Below, piece by piece: positions 23,985 to 34,058 of a DNA stretch of 64,000 bases. The position numbers and the translations under genes are program-made. A model generated the notes under the pieces. It saw only the letters and a list, made by a program, of their open reading frames with translations. It was not told the origin of the DNA and did not search any database. Origin of the DNA: Shewanella halotolerans. GTDB taxonomy: Bacteria; Pseudomonadota; Gammaproteobacteria; Enterobacterales; Shewanellaceae. The stretch spans positions 682,001 to 746,000 of the forward strand of contig NZ_CP080417.1 of the NCBI RefSeq assembly GCF_019457535.1. The letters are read 5' to 3'. Position 1 is the first letter of the stretch. Each line of letters opens with the position of its first letter.

Positions 23985-25759
23985 TGAAACACCTGCTGCC
24001 TTTTATCAAGCTGTTTAAGCGCCAGTGGCTGATGATGCTGGTGGGCCTGCTGCTGAGCCTGACTACACTCATGGCGGGGATCGGCCTGCTGTCGCTGTCG
24101 GGCTGGTTCCTGTCGGCTACTGCGGTAGCCGGACTGAGTGTGGTGACCGCCCAGGCTTTTAACTATTTCACCCCGGCCGGTGGGGTGCGTTTCCTCTCCA
24201 TCGCCCGCACCGCCAGCCGCTATGGCGAGCGTCTGGCGACCCACGAGGCCACCTTCCGCCTGCTGACCGAGCTGCGCACTTGGGCCTGGGGCAAGCTGAT
24301 GCCACTGAGCGCCAAGGATCTCAGCCATCTGCGCGGCGGCGATCTGCTCAACCGTTTGGTGGCGGACATAGATACACTGGATCATCTCTATCTGCGGCTT
24401 ATCACGCCGCTGCTGGCCTCGCTCTTGATGATCGCCGCCCTGTATGGCTTTCTCGCCTGGTTCGATAGTGAGCTGGCGCAGACCCTGTGCGGCGTGCTGC
24501 TGAGCCTCTGGTTCCTGCTGCCTCTGGTTTTCTATCGTTTGGGCCACGGGCCGGGCATCGCCCAGCTGGAGAGCCGCCGTCAGTATCGGGTGCTGCTGCT
24601 GGAATACCTGCAAGGCCAGGCGGAGCTGACCCTGTTTGGCGCCGAGAAGCGCTTCAGGAACGAGCTGGATAGTGCCCAGGCCAAGCTGTTTACTAGCCAG
24701 TCCACCATGACGGCGGTGACCGCCCTGAGTCAAGCGCTGCTGATCTTAAGCCATGGGCTGGCGCTGGTGCTGCTCTGTTATCTCGCCGCCGATGGGGTGG
24801 GGGATAAGGTGCCGCCAGGGCCGCTGCTGGCGCTGGTGGTGTTTATGACCCTGGCCTGTATCGAGATGTTGATGCCGCTGGCTGGTGCCTTTCAGCATCT
24901 GTCGGCCTGCGTGCAGGCGGCCGAGCGGGTGAGTGAGATCACCGAGCGTCGCCCCAGCATTGGCTATGGGGAAGAGGTTAGCCTGGCGGCGAGTCGCGGC
25001 GCACTGTCTATCGCGGGTGTCAGCTTCGGCTATCAGCCGGGCCAGCAGGTATTGGACGATTTGAGCCTGGAGGTGAAACCGGGCGAGAAGCTAACCCTGC
25101 TGGGCCAGACCGGCTGCGGCAAGTCGAGCCTGTTGTCGCTCATCACCCGGGAGTGGACGCCCGATGCGGGCACTATCTTGCTCGATGGCCGGCCGATCGA
25201 GGCCTATAGCGAGCAGGCGCTGCGTCGCGCCATGACGGTGGTGAGTCAGCGTATCTATCTGTTTGCCGGCACCTTGCGAGACAACCTGACTCTGGCGCAG
25301 TTTGAGCAGGCACCCGAGGGCAGCCGCGCCGAGCGTAAGGCTTGGCGTGAGGCCAACGATGCCAAGTTAATTGAGGTGTTAGAGCGTGTCGGTCTGGGAG
25401 CATTAACCCAAGGCGACAAGCCGCTGGATAACTGGATAGGCGAGGGCGGCAGACAGCTCTCAGGCGGCGAACGTCGCCGTATCGGCGTGGCCAGGGCGCT
25501 GCTGCGTGACGCACCATTATTGCTGCTGGACGAGCCAACCGAAGGGCTGGATCAACGCACCGAGCGGGAGATCATGGCGCTGCTGCTGGAGTTTGCCAAG
25601 GACAAGACCATGGTGATGATCAGCCACAGACTGACGGCCATGGACAAGATGGATAGCATCCACCTGATGGAGGCGGGCAAGATCCGCATCAGCGGTACTC
25701 ACCAAAGCCTGCTTGCCCAGGATGACCACTACGCTAGTTTGAACCGTGTGCTAAGTTAA
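23984..25759 (+). CDS. cydC: Cysteine/glutathione ABC exporter subunit CydC
   Basis: A 591-residue partner of CydD with a transmembrane domain followed by an ATPase carrying GQTGCGKS, LSGGERRR and LLLLDEPTEG. The start ATG overlaps the cydD TAA (TAATG), with AGGAGGAGG just upstream, showing tight coupling and equimolar production. The nucleotide-binding site with canonical LSGGE contrasts with the degenerate signature in CydD, consistent with a heterodimer with two unequal ATP sites. Confidence 0.93.
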   Translation: MKHLLPFIKLFKRQWLMMLVGLLLSLTTLMAGIGLLSLSGWFLSATAVAGLSVVTAQAFNYFTPAGGVRFLSIARTASRYGERLATHEATFRLLTELRTWAWGKLMPLSAKDLSHLRGGDLLNRLVADIDTLDHLYLRLITPLLASLLMIAALYGFLAWFDSELAQTLCGVLLSLWFLLPLVFYRLGHGPGIAQLESRRQYRVLLLEYLQGQAELTLFGAEKRFRNELDSAQAKLFTSQSTMTAVTALSQALLILSHGLALVLLCYLAADGVGDKVPPGPLLALVVFMTLACIEMLMPLAGAFQHLSACVQAAERVSEITERRPSIGYGEEVSLAASRGALSIAGVSFGYQPGQQVLDDLSLEVKPGEKLTLLGQTGCGKSSLLSLITREWTPDAGTILLDGRPIEAYSEQALRRAMTVVSQRIYLFAGTLRDNLTLAQFEQAPEGSRAERKAWREANDAKLIEVLERVGLGALTQGDKPLDNWIGEGGRQLSGGERRRIGVARALLRDAPLLLLDEPTEGLDQRTEREIMALLLEFAKDKTMVMISHRLTAMDKMDSIHLMEAGKIRISGTHQSLLAQDDHYASLNRVLS

Positions 25760-25826
25760 GGCGTATTCTGCGCCTTGAGTGCTTAGTCCTTAGCACTTAG
25801 TTCTTTTAGCCCTAGTGACGGGTAAT

Positions 25827-25858
25827 AAAAAAGCCAGTGGCAACCCACCGGCTTTTTT
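25827..25858. terminator. Bidirectional terminator between cydC and putA
   Basis: AAAAAAGCC-A-GTGG-CAAC-CCAC-C-GGCTTTTTT: a stem with an A6 left flank and T6 right flank serves both converging genes. Confidence 0.9.
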
Positions 25859-25906
25859 GTTTGTCGCTTAACGAGAGCGCTTAACTAAAGCGCTTAGCGA
25901 ACGAGA

Positions 25907-28900
25907 TTATTCTTCGCTGTCACCCAGAGAAAGCAGGGTGGCGTTACCGCCGATGGCGGTGATGTTGTTGGTGCGCGTCTTCTCGGTGACGAAACGGGTC
26001 AGGTAGTGTGGACCACCGGCCTTAGGACCCGTGCCCGACAGGCCTTGACCGCCGAACGGCTGCACGCCAACTACGGCGCCAATCTGGTTACGGTTGATGT
26101 AGACGTTACCCACGTTGACCTTGTCGGCCACTTCCAGGGCATGGCCCTCGTTGCGGCTGTGGATGCCCAGGGTCAGACCGAAACCTGTTGAGTTGATGTC
26201 GTCGATCACCTTAGGCAGGTCGGCTGCCTTGTAGCGGATCACGTGCAGGATAGGACCGAAGTGTTCCTTCTCCAGCACCTTGATAGAGTCGATCTCTACC
26301 GCAGTTGGCGCCACGAAGTGACCATTTTCGGTACCTGCTGGCAGCTCCAGCTGGTTGATCAGACGACCCACCTGCTTGATATGGTCGATGTGGGCGTTGA
26401 GGTTCGCTTTGGCGGTCGCGTCGATCACAGGACCAACATCTGTCTTCACCGAACCTGGGTTGCCTATGGTCAGCTCGTCCATGGCGCCCTTCATCACGTC
26501 GATCACGCGATCGGCGATATCTTCCTGTAGATAGAGCACGCGCAGGGCCGAACAACGTTGACCGGCGCTGGTGAACGAAGAGGAAACCACGTCGTTAACC
26601 ACCTGCTCTGGCTGTGAAGTCGAGTCCACCACCATGGCGTTCTGACCACCTGTCTCGGCGATCAGCGGGATGATGGCACCGTCACGCTGTGCCAGTGTCA
26701 GGTTGATGCGCTTAGCGGTCACGGTCGAGCCGGTAAAGCAGACGCCGCCGATACGCTCATCGGCCGTGATGGTCGCGCCAACGGTAGCACCCGTACCAGG
26801 CAGGAACTGCAGGGCTTCTTTCGGAATACCGGCCTCATGGGCCAGTTGCACCGCGCGGTAACCTACGATAGAGGTCTGCTCGGCAGGTTTGGCTACGACT
26901 GTGTTACCCGCCGCCAGCGCCGCAGTGACCTGACCTAGGAAGATCGCCAGTGGGAAGTTCCACGGGCTGATACAGACGAATACGCCACGGCCTTGCAGGA
27001 ACAGCTCGTTCAGCTCACCCGTTGGGCCTGGCAGCAGCTCAGGCTTGCCCATCATCTTCTTGGCTTGTACCGCGTAGTAGCGACAGAAATCGACCGCCTC
27101 GCGCACCTCGTCGATGCCGTCTTGAATGCTCTTACCCGCTTCACGGGTACAGAGGGCGATCAGCTCTTCGCGGTTCTCTTCAAGCAGATCCGCCAGCTTC
27201 TGTAGCGCGTTGGCACGTACTTCAACCGGGGTTGAGCACCAGCTGCCGAAGGCGTTGTGGGCGCTGGCCAGAGCCTGCTCGATCGCCTGATTGTTGGCGA
27301 AGGCAACCTTGCCGACGATCTGTGTGGTGTCGTATGGGCTCTTCACCTCAATGGTTTCGCCGCTGAGGGTTTCGCCATTGACGATAGGGCCGGCAGACCA
27401 CTGCTGGTCTTTGAACTTGTCCAGCGCGGCGAAGAAAGGCTCAGATTCTGAGATGATGTTCATGTTGATTCCCTTGGAGTTTTTACGCTCGGCGCCGAAG
27501 ATGTCGATCGGCTGAACGATTTTATTGTTGGCTAGGGTTTTATAGCTTTGTAGGGTCGTCAATGGGTGGACAACCAAAGATTCGATCGGTGTCTTAGGGT
27601 CGACCAGCTTGTGTACGAACGAGGTGTTGGCGCCGTTTTCCAGCAGACGACGCACCAGGTAAGGCAGCAGATCTTTGTGGGCACCCACAGGGGCGTAGAT
27701 GCGAACCGTGCTTACGCCGCTCTCGGCCAGTAGGGTGTCGTACAGCTCTTCGCCCATGCCGTGTAGGCGCTGGAACTCATACAGACGGTCGCCGGCCATG
27801 TCGGTGATGGCGGCCACTGTCTGGGCGTTGTGGCTGGCAAACTGCGGGTAGATGGCGCCGCGGGTGGCGTCAGACAGCAGGTAGCGTGCACAGGCAAGGT
27901 AAGAGACGTCGGTACCCGCCTTGCGGGTAAACAGCGGGTATCCGCCTTCGCCGGCAACCTGAGCCCACTTCAGCTCGCTGTCCCAGTAGGCGCCTTTCAC
28001 CAGGCGTACAGGGATCTCATCGCCCTGATCTTTGGCCAGACGGGTGATCCAGCACAGCACGGGTAGGGCGCGCTTAGAGTAGGCCTGTACCACGAGACCC
28101 AGCAGGCCCCAGCCCTTGGCGGCATCTGAGTTATACAGCTTCTGGAAGAGCTTCAGTGACAGCTCGAGACGGTCAACCTCTTCGGCATCGATAGAGACAC
28201 CCACGTTGAGGCTACGCGCCTGAGACACTAGCTTGACGAGCGTGTCATACAGCTCTGTCATGGTTCTGTCTTCGTTGGCCACCTCATAGCGAGGGTGCAG
28301 CGCCGATAGCTTGATAGAGATGGTCGGGCGTGGCGCCTCGCTCTCATCATAATGCTGGGCGCCCAGTGCCGCGATGGCATTGGAGTAATCTTGGTAGTAC
28401 TTCTGCGCGTCTTTCATGGTCAGGGCGGCTTCGCCCAGCATGTCGTAGCTGTGGGTGTAGCCCAGCTTGCGCTTGTCAGTGCTGTTCTTCAGTGCCTCTT
28501 GTACCGTACGGCCCAGTACGAACTGTTTACCCATGATTTTCATCGCCGCCAGCATGGCTTGGCGGATCACTGGCTCACCTAGGCGGTTGACCAGACGATT
28601 CAGCAGGCTGCTTGGCTTGCCGTCTATGCTCTTGTCCAGGGAGATGATCTTACCCGTGAGCATCAGGCCCCAGGTTGAGGCGTTAACCAGGGTAGAGTCA
28701 CTCTTGCTCAGGTGCTCATCCCACTTGGCGCCCGAGAGTTTGTCGTCGATCAGGGCGTCGGCGGTGGCCGCATCAGGGATACGCAGCAGGGCCTCGGCCA
28801 GACACATGAGGATGATCCCCTCTTGGGTCTCCAGGCTGTACTGTTGTAGGAAGGCGTCGATACCGACCATGAGTCCTTTCTTGTCGTATTGACGCACCTT

Positions 28901-29086
28901 GTGCACCAGGTCATGGGCACGCTTGGTAATACGTTGAATCTCGTCGTCGCTCGAGGGAACAAGCTTAATCAGTTCAGAGAGGTACTGCTCTTCGTCGACA
29001 ATATAGTTGTTGGTGATCGCTGTAAATAGCTCATCTAGGGTAGCTGAGTCGTAACGACCAGTCAGAACTTCACTTGCTTTGAACAT
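25907..29086 (-). CDS. putA: Bifunctional proline dehydrogenase / P5C dehydrogenase PutA
   Basis: A 1,059-residue enzyme oxidising proline to glutamate. An FAD-dependent proline dehydrogenase barrel occupies roughly residues 200-460, and the NAD-dependent aldehyde dehydrogenase domain lies after residue ~560, with the catalytic cysteine in SAGQRCSALRV and the glutamate in AETGGQNAM. There is no N-terminal ribbon-helix-helix domain, so this is the short, non-DNA-binding PutA class and cannot autorepress like the E. coli protein. I start at ATG 29086 with GTGGAAG upstream rather than at a GTG five codons earlier. Confidence 0.95.
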   Translation of the reverse strand: MFKASEVLTGRYDSATLDELFTAITNNYIVDEEQYLSELIKLVPSSDDEIQRITKRAHDLVHKVRQYDKKGLMVGIDAFLQQYSLETQEGIILMCLAEALLRIPDAATADALIDDKLSGAKWDEHLSKSDSTLVNASTWGLMLTGKIISLDKSIDGKPSSLLNRLVNRLGEPVIRQAMLAAMKIMGKQFVLGRTVQEALKNSTDKRKLGYTHSYDMLGEAALTMKDAQKYYQDYSNAIAALGAQHYDESEAPRPTISIKLSALHPRYEVANEDRTMTELYDTLVKLVSQARSLNVGVSIDAEEVDRLELSLKLFQKLYNSDAAKGWGLLGLVVQAYSKRALPVLCWITRLAKDQGDEIPVRLVKGAYWDSELKWAQVAGEGGYPLFTRKAGTDVSYLACARYLLSDATRGAIYPQFASHNAQTVAAITDMAGDRLYEFQRLHGMGEELYDTLLAESGVSTVRIYAPVGAHKDLLPYLVRRLLENGANTSFVHKLVDPKTPIESLVVHPLTTLQSYKTLANNKIVQPIDIFGAERKNSKGINMNIISESEPFFAALDKFKDQQWSAGPIVNGETLSGETIEVKSPYDTTQIVGKVAFANNQAIEQALASAHNAFGSWCSTPVEVRANALQKLADLLEENREELIALCTREAGKSIQDGIDEVREAVDFCRYYAVQAKKMMGKPELLPGPTGELNELFLQGRGVFVCISPWNFPLAIFLGQVTAALAAGNTVVAKPAEQTSIVGYRAVQLAHEAGIPKEALQFLPGTGATVGATITADERIGGVCFTGSTVTAKRINLTLAQRDGAIIPLIAETGGQNAMVVDSTSQPEQVVNDVVSSSFTSAGQRCSALRVLYLQEDIADRVIDVMKGAMDELTIGNPGSVKTDVGPVIDATAKANLNAHIDHIKQVGRLINQLELPAGTENGHFVAPTAVEIDSIKVLEKEHFGPILHVIRYKAADLPKVIDDINSTGFGLTLGIHSRNEGHALEVADKVNVGNVYINRNQIGAVVGVQPFGGQGLSGTGPKAGGPHYLTRFVTEKTRTNNITAIGGNATLLSLGDSEE

Positions 29087-29357
29087 AGTAATCACTTCCA
29101 CCTGGACCTAAATAGGGACAGTTTTGGCTTGAACAAAAGGTAAGTTTTCAGGCGTTTAGTATTATTTTTGTATACAATCTGGCGCCATTTGCGCGCCGAT
29201 TATACCTCCAAAATGTGACGAGGGACACTCTTGTGTGGGTGAATGTGACCTTTGTTTGATCTCGTCCGGCCAGAAGGCGGCTAAGGCCACTGTTTATGGG
29301 GGTTGTGGCAGCGTGCTATGAATAAAATTCAGGGTGTTTTATGGCTATTTTAGCCAT
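29087..29357. other. Intergenic region upstream of putA
   Basis: About 270 bp holding the putA promoter. I see AT-rich stretches but no recognisable operator. A TTTATGGCTATTTTAGCCATAAA palindrome arm pair (ATGGCTA and TAGCCAT, 29341-29357) lies at its left edge next to the terminator of the next gene. Confidence 0.4.
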
Positions 29358-29385
29358 AAAAAAAGCCAGGGACTCAGCCCTGGCT
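29358..29385 (-). terminator. Terminator of the SH3-domain gene
   Basis: Read on the minus strand: AGCCAGGG-CTGAGT-CCCTGGCT followed by TTTTTTA. Confidence 0.85.
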
Positions 29386-29417
29386 CATTATGGTCGCTCG
29401 CGGTAATGCCTAGATGA

Positions 29418-29993
29418 TTACCAACGGTTCTTCTGGCGACGACGTGGACGCGGCAGGTAGACCAGAATCACACCGATCAACACGCCGATACCGGCAATCA
29501 TGCCGCCTTGCTTCATCAGCTCGAAGCGCTCGTCGTTTTTCAGCTTGGTCAGCTCGCGGGTGGCGCTGTCGCGCTCGCTCGAGGCCTTGGCCAGGGCTTC
29601 TTCGGCATTGGCCAGTTGTGAACGTAGCTGGCGGATCACCTGAGTGCTGCTGTCGCTCTCGTTGGTGATGTTCTCAAGCTCGGCCTTGACTCTGTCGAGT
29701 TCGGCCTGAACTTCTGGCAGCTGCACTCGGAAGCTCTTGCCAGAGTCCAACATCTTGCTGTCGACCCAGCCTTCGCGGCCCTTGTGGTCGACGACCTTAG
29801 CGTAGTCGTTTTGCATCTCACCCAGGTAGGTGACCGGTTGACCGGCTTCGACGCTGCCCAGAATACGGTATTGGGTGCCAGGACCACCGTGAATGAAGGT
29901 GTAGACGTTATCTGAGATATAACGGGTCTGCTCTGCCGCCATCAGGGTCGATGATATTAGCATCATGGCGAGAATAGATAGGAGTCTTAACAC
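29418..29993 (-). CDS. SH3-domain, coiled-coil membrane protein (YgiM type)
   Basis: A 191-residue protein: signal peptide, a bacterial SH3 domain (about residues 22-90, including the pattern HGGPGTQYRILGSVEAGQPV), a coiled coil from ~95 to 160, and a C-terminal membrane helix (GGMIAGIGVLIGVILVYL) followed by a basic tail. This is the layout of E. coli YgiM. The SH3 part would face the periplasm and may bind peptidoglycan. It starts at GTG with GAGA upstream. Family function is not established. Confidence 0.8.
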   Translation of the reverse strand: MLRLLSILAMMLISSTLMAAEQTRYISDNVYTFIHGGPGTQYRILGSVEAGQPVTYLGEMQNDYAKVVDHKGREGWVDSKMLDSGKSFRVQLPEVQAELDRVKAELENITNESDSSTQVIRQLRSQLANAEEALAKASSERDSATRELTKLKNDERFELMKQGGMIAGIGVLIGVILVYLPRPRRRQKNRW

Positions 29994-30170
29994 TTTGAGT
30001 TCTCTTCAGCGAAATATTGGCACATGCTAGGGATTTAGCCACCTATTTGCAAGTGCAACATGGGAAGTGTTACCAGGAATTAATCTTTGTAGCTGCCTAG
30101 TTTGGCAAACAAGTTGCACAGAAAAGATAAGCCCAAACGGCATGGCTAAAAGTCAGGGTAAATGGAAACA

Positions 30171-30198
30171 AAAAAGGAAGCCCTGAGGCTTCCTTTTT
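30171..30198. terminator. Terminator downstream of pit
   Basis: AAAAAGGAAGCC-CTGA-GGCTTCCTTTTT, a perfect 12-bp stem usable on both strands. Confidence 0.9.
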
Positions 30199-30222
30199 AT
30201 TCTCTCATGAATAGGACTTAGC

Positions 30223-31491
30223 TTAGCTAAAGATCCCCTTGATCATGAAGAAGAAGATGATCGACAGACCCGCACCCGCAGGCAGTGTGACTACCCAAGA
30301 AACCACGATGTTACGTACCACGCCGATGTTGATGGCGGCGATACCACGTGCCATACCAACACCCAACACGGCACCAACCAGTGTCTGAGTGGTCGAGATA
30401 GGCAGACCCGTACCCGAGGCGATAACCACGGTAGAGGCTGCAGCCAACTCGGCGGCAAAACCACGGCTAGGTGTCAGGTGAGTGATGTTCTTACCGATAG
30501 TCTGCATCACACGCTTACCGAAGATAGCCAGACCCATGACGATACCAAAGGCACCCAGTGGTAGGATCCACCACACTAATTCAGCCTTGCTGGCGATCTC
30601 GCCACCGCTATTTACCACGGATACCACGGCGGCCAGAGGGCCAATAGCGTTGGCGACATCGTTAGAACCGTGTGCGAACGCCATACAACAAGCGGTCACA
30701 ACCATCAGAATAGCGAATACCTTCTCCACGTTACCAAACTGCGTCTGACGATCGGCGCTCTGGCTCATCTTTAGACGTCTGATGGCAATCATACCGCCAA
30801 TGCCCACCAGGATCGCAATAAAGACCGCCAGTGAGTAGGCTTCGACGTTGGTGAAGTGCAGACCTACGTGCTTCAGACCCTTCTTGATGGTCACCAGCGA
30901 CATGACGAAACCGGCCAGTGCCATATAGAAAGGCACGTAACGCTTGGCGTTCTCCAGCGGGTTGTCAGTGTTGAAGATCAGCTTCTGTACGCTTTGGAAG
31001 ATGGTAAAGGCGATAAAGCCAGAGATCGCCGGGGTGATGATCCATGACCCCACGATACCCAATACCTTGCTCCAGGCAACAGAATCGGCGCTCACACCCA
31101 CGGCGGCGAAACCTACGATAGCTCCAACGATAGAGTGAGTGGTCGATACCGGCCAGCCCAGGGCTGACGCGACAACCAACCAGATACCGGCAGCCAGTAG
31201 CGCCGAGATCATGCCGTACACCAGCAGCTCAGGCGAGTCGACAAAATAGGCCGAATCTATGATCCCTTTACGGATCGTGCTGGTTACTTCACCGCCTGCG
31301 AGGTACGCGCCGGCAAATTCGAAGATCATCGCGATGATGATCGCTTGTTTAATGGTGATCGCGTTTGAACCTACTGAGGTTCCCATAGCATTAGCGACAT
31401 CGTTTGCGCCAATACCCCACGCCATTAAAAATCCAAATGCAGCCGCAATGGCAATTAGCCACGGGCCATTGGTGATTAATACATCAACCAT
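30223..31491 (-). CDS. pit: Low-affinity inorganic phosphate transporter (Pit family)
   Basis: A 422-residue permease with about ten membrane segments and two inverted Pit signature regions, GANDVANAMGTSVGS near residue 28 and GSNDVANAIGPLAAV near residue 275, which carry phosphate as a neutral metal-phosphate complex with protons. It follows the DUF47 gene by 24 nt with its own SD (AAGG), the standard two-gene operon of many bacteria. A PhoB box upstream of the first gene suggests phosphate control. Confidence 0.92.
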   Translation of the reverse strand: MVDVLITNGPWLIAIAAAFGFLMAWGIGANDVANAMGTSVGSNAITIKQAIIIAMIFEFAGAYLAGGEVTSTIRKGIIDSAYFVDSPELLVYGMISALLAAGIWLVVASALGWPVSTTHSIVGAIVGFAAVGVSADSVAWSKVLGIVGSWIITPAISGFIAFTIFQSVQKLIFNTDNPLENAKRYVPFYMALAGFVMSLVTIKKGLKHVGLHFTNVEAYSLAVFIAILVGIGGMIAIRRLKMSQSADRQTQFGNVEKVFAILMVVTACCMAFAHGSNDVANAIGPLAAVVSVVNSGGEIASKAELVWWILPLGAFGIVMGLAIFGKRVMQTIGKNITHLTPSRGFAAELAAASTVVIASGTGLPISTTQTLVGAVLGVGMARGIAAINIGVVRNIVVSWVVTLPAGAGLSIIFFFMIKGIFS

Positions 31492-31515
31492 GTTGATACC
31501 TTGATAACTTTGTTT

Positions 31516-32196
31516 TTAGACGCGAGCTAACATTAGCTCTAGGCGGGAACCGACACGCTCGGCAAGGTCTGCCAAGTCTCCAACCCACTCAATTATCTTA
31601 TAGAGGAACATCACATCCACAGGGTTTAGCTGATTCTCGATGCTAAACAACTGACGACGGATTTTGATTTGTAGATCGTCGGTGTCCTCTTCAATTTTGT
31701 CGAGTTCCACGATCATTTTAGCGACAAGATCGACCTCACGGCCTCTGAAACCTGTTTCTAGCAGGTCATCGAGTTCGTTAATGGCTTGCTTAGCCTGAGC
31801 CACTGCATCGAGACAGCGTGCCAGGTAGGCATTAAAGGTATCTTGAATTGCTTCTGGGACAAGTAGCTGACGGCCGATAACGCGACCTGAAATGTCTTTC
31901 GCCTTGTTGGCGATTTTATCTTGCTGGGTAAGTAGCTCCAGTAAGTCTGTTCTTTCAACTGGCATAAACAGGCCGCCGGGAAGCGTTAAGCGGATTTCAC
32001 GCTTGAGTTCGTCTGCTTCACGTTCTGATTGGCTGATTTGCTTACGGAGTTGAACCGCTTTGTCCCAGTCACCTGCGACAGTAGCGTCAAAAAATGGTAC
32101 AAGGATCGAGGCACAATCGTGTACCTTGTCGATATGATCTTGTAATGGTTTAATTGGCGATTTTGCAAACACGCCCAAAATAGAGTTTACTGGCAT
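31516..32196 (-). CDS. DUF47/PhoU-like phosphate transport accessory protein
   Basis: A 226-residue all-helical protein of the TIGR00153/DUF47 family (KSPIKPLQDHIDKVHDCA at the N-terminus, and the conserved IEWVGDLADLAERVGSRLE at the C-terminus). Members are distant PhoU relatives and accompany Pit permeases, probably tuning transport. First gene of the operon with pit. The SD TAGG precedes the ATG. Confidence 0.9.
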   Translation of the reverse strand: MPVNSILGVFAKSPIKPLQDHIDKVHDCASILVPFFDATVAGDWDKAVQLRKQISQSEREADELKREIRLTLPGGLFMPVERTDLLELLTQQDKIANKAKDISGRVIGRQLLVPEAIQDTFNAYLARCLDAVAQAKQAINELDDLLETGFRGREVDLVAKMIVELDKIEEDTDDLQIKIRRQLFSIENQLNPVDVMFLYKIIEWVGDLADLAERVGSRLELMLARV

Positions 32197-32337
32197 TGCC
32201 GTGTACCTATTTAGGTTATTCCACTGTTGGAAAATGCGGGCGCATGTTAACCCAAGCGTCCGCGTATTGAAACTGTGTTTTTATATAAAAACCCACAGTT
32301 TTTATTCTAACGAGTTATATATAAACTGCAATGCGAG

Positions 32338-32371
32338 ATACTAATGGCCGATTATGACATTAATATGACAT
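32338..32371 (-). promoter_or_regulatory. PhoB box and promoter of the DUF47-pit operon
   Basis: On the minus strand ATGTCAT-ATTA-ATGTCAT (32371 to 32354) is the 7-4-7 direct-repeat form of a PhoB box. Exactly 10 nt downstream lies TAGTAT (32343-32338), a plausible -10, which is the usual spacing at PhoB-activated promoters. Confidence 0.6.
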
Positions 32372-32449
32372 TGTGAAATTTTCATTAAAGTATAATGACA
32401 CATTCATTACAGTTCCGAGTCCTAGATTAAAAAAGTGAGCAGCTGGCGA

Positions 32450-33937
32450 ATGGAAGCCGAGATAGAGCTAAAACTATTTTTCCCCGAAAACAAACGCGAA
32501 GCCTTGGTATCACTGCTTAACAGTCTACCCCATAGCGATGCAAAAGGCGCTATTCATCTGACCAACAGTTACTACGATACCCCAGATCTTCAGCTTAGAC
32601 GCTGGGACATGGGACTGCGTATTCGTGGCCGAGACGGTCAATTTGAGCAGACGATCAAGACCGCCGGCACTGTGGTCGGTGGGGTGCACTCCCGCCCCGA
32701 GTACAATATTGATATCGATCAAGCAAAGGTCAATTTGTCGCTTTTCCCCACTGAAATCTGGCCAGAGGGCGCCGAAATCGGCCCGGTGCAGGCTGAGTTG
32801 GTCTCGCTGTTCGACACAGACTTTACCCGCATGAGCTGGCATATCTATCTCGATGAGAGTCTGGTGGAGGTGGCGCTGGATATCGGCAGCATCAGCGCCA
32901 ATGGCCAGTGCGAGCCTATCTGTGAGCTGGAATTTGAGTTGCTGGCGGGCGATGCCCAGGCGCTATTGGCCCTGGCCGAGCGGGTGACAGAGCAGATCCC
33001 GGCGAGACTTGGGCGCGCCAGCAAGGCCCAGCGCGGTTATCGCCTGGCGGCCATGGCCAGCCCCCTGCAGCTAGATACCCTGGCCTTTATCGCCCTGCCA
33101 AAGAAGGGCACTCCGAAACAGGCCCTGGTGACCCTACTGGAAACCGGTCTTGATCGCTGGCAGTTGCTGGAAGAGATGCTGCTGGAATCCCGGCAGACGG
33201 CGCGGCAGCTGCCGCTGCTTGGCTATCGTCTGCGTGCCTGCATTCGCCTGCTGCGTTGCACCCTGGCGCAGTTTTCCCTGCTGGATGACAAATTGCTGCA
33301 GGCTTTCGACGCCATAGAGTCGCAGCTGAGCTTTGTCGACAAGGGGCTGAGTCTGTGTGAGCTGCTGGATGGTGACGGTGCCCTGTTGAGTAATCTGAGT
33401 GAGCCCGAAGGCTTGCTGGATGCGGTGCGCCATGAGCTGGCTGCCCTGGAGATGCCACAAAAGATAGATGCCATGCTTAACCATGTGACCTATGGTCAGT
33501 TGCAGGTACGTCTGGTGAGCCTCTTGATGGCGGTGAATGCCGGGCAGGTATATATCAGCGAGCAGCAGAGCCTGCAGGCCTTCGCCGATCGGCTGCAGGA
33601 AGCCTCCTGGCAGCAGATTGTCGATTTAATGCCTTCCAATGCCGAGCTGAGCAGCGAAGATTATCAATCTTTTGCCAAGGCGCTGGATGAGAGCATCTTA
33701 GTCGGGGTTGCCTACGGTGAGCTGTATAAGCATAAGTCGCGGGATCAGTTCCGAGCCCCCTGGCAGGACTTGGTATTAGGCATACGCACCCTGGGCGCCT
33801 ATCACAGTCTGAGGCAAACCGCCGCCACGCAGGGGCGGGATATCGGTGACTGGCTCGATAGCAAGGAGCAGAGCCTGCTGTTTGCCATGGAGCATTCGCG
33901 CCGCTCGGCCCTCAAGGTGCAGCCTTATTGGCGTTAA
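32450..33937 (+). CDS. CYTH-CHAD inorganic triphosphatase (YgiF type)
   Basis: A 495-residue protein. The N-terminal CYTH domain starts with the metal-binding EIELKLFF signature and includes the basic/acidic strand residues of the tunnel (LRIRGRDG, EQTIKTAG, CELEFELL). The C-terminal half is a helical CHAD domain rich in His/Arg, which binds polyphosphate. E. coli YgiF is an inorganic triphosphatase. I prefer ATG 32450 because family members begin a few residues before EIELK; a GTG 15 nt upstream is possible. It is divergent from the phosphate transport operon, a suggestive context. Confidence 0.87.
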   Translation: MEAEIELKLFFPENKREALVSLLNSLPHSDAKGAIHLTNSYYDTPDLQLRRWDMGLRIRGRDGQFEQTIKTAGTVVGGVHSRPEYNIDIDQAKVNLSLFPTEIWPEGAEIGPVQAELVSLFDTDFTRMSWHIYLDESLVEVALDIGSISANGQCEPICELEFELLAGDAQALLALAERVTEQIPARLGRASKAQRGYRLAAMASPLQLDTLAFIALPKKGTPKQALVTLLETGLDRWQLLEEMLLESRQTARQLPLLGYRLRACIRLLRCTLAQFSLLDDKLLQAFDAIESQLSFVDKGLSLCELLDGDGALLSNLSEPEGLLDAVRHELAALEMPQKIDAMLNHVTYGQLQVRLVSLLMAVNAGQVYISEQQSLQAFADRLQEASWQQIVDLMPSNAELSSEDYQSFAKALDESILVGVAYGELYKHKSRDQFRAPWQDLVLGIRTLGAYHSLRQTAATQGRDIGDWLDSKEQSLLFAMEHSRRSALKVQPYWR

Positions 33938-34058
33938 GGCTTATAGCGGTTAGTGGGCAGGGTGGTTAAGGTGTTAGTGCGCTCGGCTTATGCGCTAATA
34001 CTTACACACTCCCACTCAACCTCACATTCGCACCCTGACTCGACGTCTAGCCGCCGAG

